Below are positions 1-5,428 of a stretch of DNA of 10,762 bases, one piece after another. Source of the stretch: Baffinella frigidus (lineage: Eukaryota; Cryptophyceae; Cryptomonadales; Baffinellaceae). The notes under the pieces are model-generated. The model saw only the letters and a list, made by a program, of their open reading frames with translations. It was not told where the DNA came from and did no database searches. Every line of letters begins with the position of its first letter. Within the stretch, counting starts at the first letter, position 1. The DNA lies in assembly GCA_026770585.1 (NCBI GenBank), contig MU646353.1, forward strand, positions 788,988-799,749, read 5' to 3'. A program made the translations under genes and the position numbers.

Positions 1-124
1 GGTTTAGGGTTCAGGTTTCAGGGTTTAGGGTTCAGTGTTCAGTGCTCAGTGTTCAGGGTCCAGGGTTCAGGGTTCAGGGTTCAGGGTGTAGGGTGCAGGG
101 TGCAGGGTGTAGGTTGCAGGGTTA

Positions 125-165
125 ACGAGGTCGGCTCGCCGCCCTTCCCGGCCGCGATGCCGGTT
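125..165 (-). repeat. Copy 1 of protease exon 5 3' end plus donor
   Basis: On the minus strand, 164-127 translates as TGIAAGKGGEPTS and is followed by GT at 126-125. This matches the end of the true exon 5 (TGIAAGSGGEPTS then GT) with few changes. No acceptor AG stands directly upstream, so it is read as an intronic copy and not an exon. It lies 126 bp from copy 2. Confidence 0.7.
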
Positions 166-250
166 CAGGGTTCAGGGTTCAGGGTTCAGGGTTCAGGGTT
201 CAGGGTTTAGGGTTTAGGGTGTAGAGTGTCGGGTTTAGGGTTTGAGGTGG

Positions 251-300
251 ACGAGGTCGACTCGCCTCCGGACCCGCCCGCAATACCGGTGATGGCCGGC
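251..300 (-). repeat. Copy 2 of protease exon 5 3' end plus donor
   Basis: On the minus strand, about 298-253 translates as PAITGIAGGSGGESTS and is followed by GT at 252-251. It parallels the true exon 5 end, with the conserved-side residues kept and two changes (A to G, P to S). The spacing from the true donor is 144 bp. It is embedded in TTTAGGG-like repeats. Confidence 0.7.
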
Positions 301-396
301 AGGGTTTAGGGTTAAGGGTTGAGGGTTGAGGGTTCATAATTTAGGGGTTATTATGTAGGGTGTAGGGTTGAGGGTGAAAGGTAGAGGGTGTAGTAC

Positions 397-473
397 GAGG
401 TCGGTTCGCCTCCGGACCCGGCCGCGATGCCGGTGATGTACTGGACGTCGAGGGACGCTTCGTTGCCCGCCTC
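397..473 (-). CDS. Protease exon 5: catalytic Glu/Asp exon
   Basis: This exon is 77 nt, 25 codons plus 2 bases. The acceptor is CGCTAG|GAGG; GAG|GCGG (start 470) is an in-frame alternative. It encodes EAGNEASLDVQY followed by ITGIAAGSGGEPTS. E-A-S-L-D is the catalytic signature of sedolisins, with E and D both active-site acids. The donor is ACCTC|GTACTA at 396. Partial copies of this exon occur on both sides: its start is copied in intron 4 and its end in intron 5. Confidence 0.85.
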
Positions 474-3400
474 CTAGCGTCGCACGGGGGGACACAGGAT
501 GAGATAACGTTGACAGCGGGAAGCACAGGTTTGAGGAGGGAGAGGGGCCACGACTGAATGTGGTAAATGCCAGGTTACGAGTAGAGATCGGGTTCGTTGC
601 CCACCTTCTAGCGTCGGATAGGGGACACAGGATGAGCACACCACAGGGTGGGCACAAGACAGGGTGGGCGCAACACAGGGTGGGCACAACACAGGGTGGG
701 CACAAAGATGGTGTGAATGTCGAGGGACGCTTCGATGCCCACCTCCTAGTAGAGGTCAGGTTACGAGTAGAGGACAGGTTCGTTGCCCGCCTCCTAGCGT
801 CGCACGGGGGGACACAGGATGAGATAACGTTGACAGCGGGAAGCACAGGTTTGGAGGAGGGAGAGGAGTCAAGAATGAATGTCGAGAGATGCTTCGTTGC
901 GCACCTCTGAGTGAAGATCAGGTTACGAGTAGAGGTCAGGTTCGTTGCCCGCCTCCTAGCGTCGGATGGGGGACACAGGATGAGCACAATGATGGTAGGT
1001 TTCTTTGCACTACAGCTCAGGACAGAAGCATCGGAGGTGCATCAAAGCCGCTTCTGGGATGGCAAGAGACTATCTCAGATAGCCTCTGGTTCCGGGTTCC
1101 GGGTACCGGGTGCCGGGTTCCGGCTTCCGAGTTCCGGGCTCCTTGGTGCGGGTTCCGGGTTCCGGGTTCCGGGCTCCGGGTTCCGGGTTCCAGGTTCCGC
1201 GTTCCAGTTTCCGAATTCCGGGTTCCGGGATCCGGTTTTCGGGAATCAGTTTTCAGTTTTCGGGTTCCGGTTTTCCGTTTTCGAGTTTCGGTGGGGTGGT
1301 ACGTTCTCCTTGTTGTCGTTCTGGTTGACGACCTTCTGCGGCGGCACTTTGAACTGCTTCCAAAACTGCGCCAGATCCGCGCTGCTCCCCCGGGTTCGCA
1401 CCAGCCCAGTTCAGTTAACGCAAAAAACGCAAGGCGACTAGCTTTTTCCTGGGAGTGTCTAACCCTACCGCCAGCCCAGTTCAATTTACCCTCGAGCAGC
1501 CAGTTCACGTGGGCCCAGTTCAGTTAACACTACTTCCCGCCCAGTTCAGTTAACCCTACTACCAGCCCAGTTCAATTTGCCCTCGAGTAGAGGCCAGGTT
1601 ACGAACCGCTTCGCGCATGCCAAAAGAGCGTGAGGTCGGAGCTGCCGCGAGACCTTGCCCAACAACGGTATTAACACCGACACGGCCGCCCCACGCCAGA
1701 TTGCAGGTGGGGGTTGAATTCTTTAAACCCTGTCAGGATAGGGTTTGCAACTTTTGAAAACTACTGCCTCAAGGGGAATTGACTTTTGGCGACCCCTTCG
1801 AAGACTCAGGCGTGGCCATGCGTGCACCCCCACAGAGGCTGTGTCTGAGCAGGGCAGCCGAGACAGCTAAAAGTTTTGTGAGCAGGGTCAGGTTGTGAGC
1901 CCCTCTGCTCGTTGAGGACCCACGCGACGATAATCTGTGTACCAAATCCGATCCGTCTTTCTATTATTCCTACACTACGAAAAGTACTTTTGTTCGGAAC
2001 CCGCACAAAGTTGGACAGATTTGTGGGTGGGTTGACTTTGAAAAGAGACCAATTTGATACACAGGTCATCGTCGCGTGGACGGTGTCTGCATTCAACGTA
2101 GGCTGGACCGATCCTTGGGACTAAGAGAAGGCCCGGGTCAGCAAAACGGCAAATCCCATCTATATCAACAAAAAATCGTTCAAACCACGGCCCACGGCCC
2201 ATCCCAGAGCAGGAGTCAGGCTGCGTTACACTCCGTTTTCACAACACCGCACGCTCATTGCCCCCACCCCTTAAGTGGCCAGCGGGTCGAAAACGACCCG
2301 CAGAGGTCCTAGGCAGGTCCTAGGGCCCTACGGTAGGGTGAATGAGCCTACTGGCCACTTAAGGGAAAGTCGAATGGTTGCGTGCCTGCCTTGGAGAAGC
2401 GTTTCGTAAGGGAACAGGTTATGAACTCCTTGGAGTTAGGCAGATGATGGCATGTCTCTGAGGCGGGCCCGTTTCGTAAGGCTCATAGACTTTTGTATCA
2501 CTCAACTCAAGGCTCAAGGGCCTCATTTAGGACCTGTATCGAGAGTAATAAAGAAGAAGAAGAAGTGACCTGGAGTAGAACTGGCCGCCGAAGAGCGCAA
2601 CCGCCTGGCTGGTGCGCAGCTCCGCCCCCGAGGTGACGTTGTACGCCTCGCGGAGGCACGCGGGCGAGACGCTCATCTTCATGCAGTCCGGATACCTGAA
2701 AATGAGCGACTTTACAGAATGCAGTCTGGGTACTTGCCACGCCAGAGGGAATGAAACAGCCGCTTTTAACATTTTTCGGGGGGGGTCCCTTGAATTCTTC
2801 AGTCAACGACGCCAGATGTGGCGTGGATAAGGCATCGGTTCCCCTCGATCAATCTGGCGTGGTGCGCAGAGTGACTTCACTGCCCGCCGGGATGTTTTAC
2901 CGTAAGTCAACACAGCTGATCCTCGGCAGTAAGTTGCCATTTCGATTAGATGGACCTGCTCAGGGAGCAGGCATTTGACTTAAGGCACTAGCTTTCAGGG
3001 GGAGTTGACTTCGGTGAAATGTGCTGGCTCAGAGTGGACTTTACGGAATGCAGTCCGGAGACCTGTGCAGAGCGACTTTACACCACGCCAGATTCGTGCA
3101 AGGGGTCGCCAAAAGTCAATTCCTGCTCAACGCAAGGTTTTCAAAAGTCCACACCCGTATCCTTATACGGGTTCAAAAATCCAACCTCTTCCTCCAATCT
3201 GGCGTGGCAGGATGTCGATTCGCGCTCTTTTCGCTTGGGGGGGTGGGGGTAGTGCTGGGTCCTTCGCCCCCGCGAAGCATAGTAAGCAGGGGCCCCTTTC
3301 AACCACCTCACAAACACAACCGAACGCCGATAAACAACCATGTTCATATTTCCGCAGCGGTAGATCTTCTGAACGAATAGACAAGATGGCAGGGAGAACA

Positions 3401-4703
3401 TACCACGGCTCCTTCCCCTTCCCAGGCGAATCGCCATCCGTCTGACGCCGAGAAGCTCCCAACAACCATGTTCATATTTCCGCAGGGATACACATTCTGA
3501 ACAACCCCACACGATGGCAGAGGGTCCATACCACGGCTCCTTCCCTTTGCTGCCAGCCGAATCTCCAGCCGTCTTGCGCTGTGAGGCTCCCGCCGCCGCG
3601 CGCCGCGCCTGAGGGTTGTAGTTGCGCGTAGCCTTGGGCTTGTTGTTGGGATAGCGGCCGAGGCTGCATGGGGAGATCGCTTCATGAGTACCAAGTGGGG
3701 CGAAGTGAGTGATGCCGTCGCGCGTGCAGTAGGGTCTGGTTTCGCTCTCTCTCTCTCGGAGGAGAGAATAATGGAGCCATATGGCAACGGCCTGAAAATG
3801 GGGTAGTTAGGCATACGGCATTGCCTAGGACCTCCTACCGTAGGCCGAGGGATCCTAGGACCAAAAAGTTTCGGCCTACGGTAGGAGGTCCTAGGCAATA
3901 CCGTAGGCCTAACTACCCCATTTTCAGGCCGTTGCCCTATTAATTCTTTTGAACAGAAGCTTGGGAGCTTTTGGCACGATTGGAAAGGAGGAAAGCAGCA
4001 CCTGGAGGAGAGGCCGCCGAAGCCATCGACGAAGTCGACGTACGGCGCCAGGCTCGGAGGAACCACGCCCAGCTTTCCGCCGAGCGCCTTGAGAACACGG
4101 TCCTCCCGAATACGCACTGGGGCAGTGGGGAAATGTTTATGTTCACATTGCATCAGCTGGGGGAGCGGAGGTTGTTTCGCGGAAGCAAGAGCGATGTTGC
4201 GTGTTTCGCGAGCGTGGGGCGGGGGTGTTTGTGCGGCGACTTGTGAGCGCTTGGGGCAACTGCACGTTGGCACAATGGATTGCGACGGTGCCACGTCATA
4301 ATGTGTCACGCTGGGTCTCTGCAGAGAAAGGAAGAGGAAATAGCGAGGGGCGGCGCTCACCAGTGACGAAGTCGCTACAGGCGGTCGCGCTCGCCTCGCC
4401 TCCGTGCTCCTCAGCCCACGTCTTCACCGCCTCCACAGCCTCCAAGGAGCCACCAAACTCAGAACAAATTTCTTCCAACGAAAACTGCTCCCTCTTGTTG
4501 GCCGACACGTCCTCGAACGCCTTGTCGAGGGCCTCTTTGGACGCCTTGCTCTTCACGGCGATGACCAGCTCGCGCGTGGCGGGCTCGTGCGGAGCATCTC
4601 CGCTCTTGGCGCTCACTGGGATCCCCGAGGTTCGCTCCACGCAAACACACGAAAAAAGCAGGATTGCAAGCGCAGCGGCGGTGACGAGCTGCGAGCGCAG
4701 CAT
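397..4703 (-). CDS. Sedolisin / tripeptidyl-peptidase I-like serine-carboxyl protease (S53), 5' part
   Basis: Spliced gene with joined exons 4703-4361, 4116-4002, 2695-2570, 1381-1303 and 473-397; its 3' part lies outside the window. S53 enzymes are secreted or lysosomal acid proteases with a Ser-Glu-Asp triad, made as zymogens. Seen here: a signal peptide (about residues 1-27); prodomain motifs ELVIAVK (about 45-51), FSLEEI and SLAPYVDFVDG; the linker SPACLREAYNV; SQAVALFGGQFYS; DLAQFWKQFKVPP; and NEASLDVQY, whose E and D (near residues 226 and 230, four apart) match the catalytic Glu and Asp of the family. All exon phases agree (1, 2, 2, 0). The catalytic Ser region and the Ca-binding C-terminus are not in the window. 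The start at 4703 places the hydrophobic signal at the N-terminus. It diverges from the kinase gene at 5000. Substrate and compartment are inferred from the family only. Confidence 0.85.
449..1010 (-). repeat. Protease intron 4: tandem array of acceptor plus exon 5 start copies
   Basis: Five extra copies of the exon 5 acceptor region precede the true one in the sense direction. They lie on the plus strand at about 592-613, 715-749, 778-799, 879-909 and 940-962. The copies at 715-749 and 879-909 also reproduce the catalytic codons: in sense they read GIEASLDIH and NEASLDIH. The intervening block beginning with the GGGGGACACAGGATGAG motif recurs at about 486, 621, 806 and 969. Blocks 456-547 and 771-869 are near-identical over ~80 bp. 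Confidence 0.8.
643..706. repeat. 16-bp minisatellite, four units
   Basis: The unit ACAGGGTGGGCACAAC is repeated four times with one or two substitutions per unit (for example GCGCAAC in the second). It lies inside the larger acceptor-copy array of protease intron 4. Confidence 0.8.
1085..1292 (-). repeat. Heptamer-like array (TTCCGGG)n in protease intron 4
   Basis: This is a degenerate array of GGTTCCG / TTCCGGG units with register slips, decaying to TTTTCCG and TTTCGG near 1260-1292. In the sense of the gene it is CCCGGAA and begins about 10 bp after the exon 4 donor at 1302. It yields open frames in several registers (PGTRNPE-like peptides) that are artefacts of the repeat. Confidence 0.8.
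1303..1381 (-). CDS. Protease exon 4: DLAQFWKQF segment
   Basis: This exon is 79 nt. The acceptor used here is GAGCAG|CGCG, which completes AG|C as Ser. An AG three bases earlier (exon start 1384) is also in frame and would add one Ser. It encodes ADLAQFWKQFKVPPQKVV followed by NQNDNKEN, corresponding to the S53 segment just before the catalytic Glu/Asp helix. The donor is GAAC|GTACCA at 1302, phase 0. A branch-point-like TTAACTGAAC lies about 25 nt upstream of the acceptor. Confidence 0.8.
1401..1588 (-). repeat. Five copies of a branch-point-like unit in protease intron 3
   Basis: The unit CCAGCCCAGTTCAGTTAAC, or its variant ending CAATTT, occurs at 1401-1419, 1471-1499, 1513-1528, 1539-1560 and 1562-1587. 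On the sense strand it reads GTTAACTGAACTGGGCTGG. The copy nearest exon 4 sits where the branch point should be, about 25 nt before the acceptor. Two copies share a CCCTCGAG tail. Confidence 0.75.
1691..1815 (-). mobile_element. 125-bp TIR element, CCACGCCAGA family, copy A1
   Basis: The left end is CCACGCCAGA and the right end TCAGGCGTGG (one mismatch to its complement). The flanking 2-bp duplication is CC/CC. Read on the minus strand, the interior shares AAGGGGTCGCCAAAAGTCAA and TTTTCAAAAGT blocks with the copies at 3083 and 5864. There is no coding capacity, so it is a non-autonomous MITE-like element in protease intron 3. Confidence 0.8.
1920..2079. mobile_element. 160-bp foldback element with CCACGCGACGAT ends
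   Basis: The arm CCACGCGACGAT-CTGTGTA-CAAAT at the left is repeated inverted at the right, ending ATCGTCGCGTGG. It is flanked by AC on both sides (1918-1919 and 2080-2081), a possible 2-bp target duplication. The first six bases, CCACGC, match the ends of the 125-126 bp family. No coding capacity is seen. Confidence 0.7.
2268..2365. mobile_element. 98-bp inverted-repeat element with CCTAGG/CCTACGGTAGG core
   Basis: The 15-bp arms CCCTTAAGTGGCCAG and CTGGCCACTTAAGGG are exact inverted repeats. A second hairpin, GCGGGTCG-AAAA-CGACCCGC, lies at 2282-2301. The core holds AGGTCCTAGG twice and CCCTACGGTAGGG at 2327-2339. No clear target duplication is visible. Confidence 0.65.
2570..2695 (-). CDS. 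Protease exon 3: linker and start of the catalytic domain
   Basis: This exon is 126 nt. The acceptor TTTTCAG|GTAT supplies G to complete AGG (Arg) from the phase-2 exon 2. It encodes YPDCMKMSVSPACLREAYNV followed by TSGAELRTSQAVALFGGQFYS. The S-P-x-C-L-R-x-x-Y-N and SQAVA-F-GQ patterns are hallmarks of the N-terminus of the mature S53 catalytic domain. The donor is TCCAG|GTCACT at 2569, followed by a (TTC)n pyrimidine run. Phase 2. Confidence 0.85.
2719..2736 (-). repeat. Copy of protease exon 3 acceptor plus exon start
   Basis: The plus strand reads ATGCAGTCTGGGTACTTG, against ATGCAGTCCGGATACCTG at the true exon 3 start (2681-2698), 38 bp away. In sense it reads CAAG|TACCCAGACTGCAT, matching the exon start YPDC. 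A third version lies at 3048-3065. Confidence 0.65.
2737..2862 (+). mobile_element. 126-bp TIR element, copy A4 (second subfamily)
   Basis: It begins CCACGCCAGA and ends TCTGGCGTGG, with TG/TG flanks as target duplication. Its interior differs from A1-A3 but matches the copy at 8052-8177: CCCTTGAAT, AAGTCAAC or CAGTCAAC, CGTGGATAAGGC, TCGGTT and CCCTCGA. It sits in protease intron 2, directly after the acceptor copy at 2719. Confidence 0.8.
3048..3065 (-). repeat. Second copy of protease exon 3 acceptor plus exon start
   Basis: The plus strand reads ATGCAGTCCGGAGACCTG, one substitution and a small shift from the true junction at 2681-2698. The neighbouring GACTTTAC and GAGCGACTTTAC blocks also recur around the true site and around the copy at 2719. 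It lies in protease intron 2. Confidence 0.6.
3083..3207 (+). mobile_element. 125-bp TIR element, copy A2
   Basis: The ends CCACGCCAGA and TCTGGCGTGG are perfect, flanked by CA/CA. The interior carries AAGGGGTCGCCAAAAGTCAA and a GGTTTTCAAAAGTC block shared with A1 and A3. A small hairpin, CCCGTATCC-TTATACGGG, lies in the middle. It sits in protease intron 2. Confidence 0.8.
3333..3591. repeat. Tandem duplication, ~128-bp unit, two copies
   Basis: Copy 1 (3333-3460) and copy 2 (3461-3591) share AACAACCATGTTCATATTTC followed by CGCAG, ATACCACGGCTCCTTCCC, and CCGTC near the end. They diverge by substitutions and short indels. The duplication is in protease intron 2. The minus-strand open frames here (RKYEHGCW, CGNMNMVV) arise from this duplication and show no family signature. 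3592-3782 holds only a GC-rich stretch and a short (CT)n run at about 3742-3756. Confidence 0.75.
3783..3936. mobile_element. 154-bp foldback element, GGCAACGGCC ends
   Basis: The two halves are inverted copies: GGCAACGGCCTGAAAATGGG on the left and its complement on the right, followed by GTAGTTAGGC, CCTAGGACCTCC and CCTACCGTAGGCC on each side of a short AAAAAG-containing loop. It is a ~65-bp arm hairpin with few mismatches. TA dinucleotides stand at 3780-3781 and 3938-3939, which is compatible with a TA target duplication. Confidence 0.75.
4002..4116 (-). CDS. Protease exon 2: C-terminal half of the prodomain
   Basis: This exon is 115 nt. The acceptor CCCCAG|TGCG follows a C-rich tract. The leading TG completes the phase-1 codon from exon 1 as Val. 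It encodes RIREDRVLKALGGKLGV followed by PPSLAPYVDFVDGFGGLSS. The SLAPYVDFVDG segment is the typical end of the pro-kumamolisin domain, where family members have a similar L-P-x-x-x-VDFV-G pattern. The donor is CCAG|GTGCTG at 4001, phase 2. Intron 1 (4360-4117, 244 bp) holds no repeat I could identify. Confidence 0.85.
4361..4703 (-). CDS. Protease exon 1: signal peptide and start of the activation prodomain
   Basis: This exon is 343 nt, 114 codons plus one base. The ATG is at 4703-4701. The first ~20 residues are a basic Met-Leu-Arg start followed by a hydrophobic run rich in A, L, I and V that ends in SCVCVERTSG, a typical secretory signal. It is followed by prodomain sequence including RELVIAVK and FSLEEICSEFGGS. 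The reading frame is open upstream to 4874, but an earlier Met would bury the signal peptide. The donor is ACTG|GTGAGC at 4360, an excellent match, phase 1. Confidence 0.85.
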
Positions 4704-4999
4704 TTTTGCACTGCGTGCGATGGAGAAGGAGTTGGCGGGCCGCTGGCCTAGGCACAAATCCGCTTGGTTGAACGGGGGGACAGAACGCGGGTTGTCCTCA
4801 CTGAGTTGCGGCAAATGATTTGGCCGCAAATCCTGAAAAGTTGCCAAAAGTTGCCAAAAGCTGCTGACAGTCAACTTTTGCGTTCAGGATTTTTCGAAAA
4901 AGCGCCTGAAGCGGAGAGGCGGTTCTGTCAAGGGCAGGAACGGTCGCCCCGACTCCACAAAACATCCTCAACGTCCCTTCAGGAGGCCCGGTGTGAAGG
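4704..4999. promoter_or_regulatory. Shared intergenic region between divergent genes
   Basis: This is 296 bp between the protease ATG and the kinase-like ATG, so both 5' UTRs and promoters must fit here unless unseen 5' exons exist. Visible features are AAGTTGCCAA twice in tandem (4838-4857), an inverted repeat TCCTGAAAAGTTG / CAACTTTT-GCG-TTCAGGA (4831-4843 with 4872-4889), and a 12-bp palindrome TTTTTCGAAAAA at 4890-4901. No TATA box is evident. A promoter role is inferred from position alone. Confidence 0.5.
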
Positions 5000-5428
5000 A
5001 TGGCGGCGTGGGCGACCCCCGATGCGCTCCTGAAGCTGCTGTCGGACAACTTCGATGACGAAGGGAGATTGAAGGAGGAGTCCACGATGATGGCGCGGGG
5101 CACCTTTGCGGTGGTCTTCAAGGGGGATACCATCCCGGGCGGGGACGCCCAGTGTGTGGTCCGCGTCACTGTAATCCCCCCCGGGGACAACCAAGAACTG
5201 GCATTCGACAAGGAGCTGCAGGCCCTCATTGCGTACCTCAAGCTGATGAAGGGCGAGAGCTCGGGAGCGCCGGTGCGCGACCAGTTTGTGGAGATCCGGC
5301 GCGAGGACCAGCCCGCGGGGCTCTGTCGGACGGACGCGTACTATATTGTGACGACGGAGGGGCGGCGGGTGGTGTTCACGGTCATGCCGCTCGGGATCCC
5401 TCTCATGAACATCATCGAAGACCAACTG
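5000..5428 (+). CDS. Kinase-like exon 1: N-lobe
   Basis: This exon is 143 codons. After ~30 residues (MAAWATPDALLKLLSDNFDD and following) come GTFAVVFKG, QCVVRVTV, the alpha-C helix FDKELQALIAYLKLMKG, YYIVTTEG and the hinge strand VVFTVMPLGIPLMNIIEDQL. The donor is CAACTG|GTGATA at 5429, phase 0. Without splicing the frame runs on to 5560 with no kinase-like sequence, so the donor is supported by the loss of similarity. Confidence 0.8.

Larger units (their letters stand above)
1..396 (-). repeat. Protease intron 5 (partial): degenerate TTTAGGG/TTCAGGG heptamer array
   Basis: Nearly all of this stretch is degenerate 7-bp repeats of the TTTAGGG, TTCAGGG and TGTAGGG type. It is interrupted by two copies of the 3' end of protease exon 5. 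On the sense (minus) strand of the gene the array reads CCCTAAA / CCCTGAA and begins directly after the exon 5 donor (GT at 396-395). The G-rich strand points inward from the left end, so this is not a chromosome terminus. The next protease exon must lie left of position 1. Confidence 0.8.

Noticed and set aside
1-396. Chromosome end / telomere at either window edge
   Set aside because: The G-rich strand runs 5' to 3' inward at the left edge and the C-rich strand runs outward at the right edge, both opposite to a telomere. The units are also degenerate, and the gene continues outward.
643-706. CRISPR-like regular repeats
   Set aside because: These are contiguous 16-bp units without unique spacers, inside an intron of a eukaryotic gene.
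334-987. Minus-strand 217-codon frame rich in CPP and DARRRATN repeats
   Set aside because: It comes from the tandem acceptor-copy array. The protease reading frame (NEASLDVQY) is a different one, and the apparent repeat protein follows from the DNA repeat.
1017-1508. Minus-strand 163-codon frame with PGTRNPE repeats
   Set aside because: It is produced by the TTCCGGG-type array. The true protease exon 4 is in another frame of the same strand.
1806-2312. Short open frames on both strands between 1806 and 2312 as genes
   Set aside because: They overlap the foldback element at 1920-2079, have no family signature, and lie in protease intron 3.
4704-4874. Protease start at an upstream in-frame Met (4874)
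   Set aside because: It would put ~57 residues before a clear signal peptide. The Met at 4703 gives a standard secretory N-terminus.
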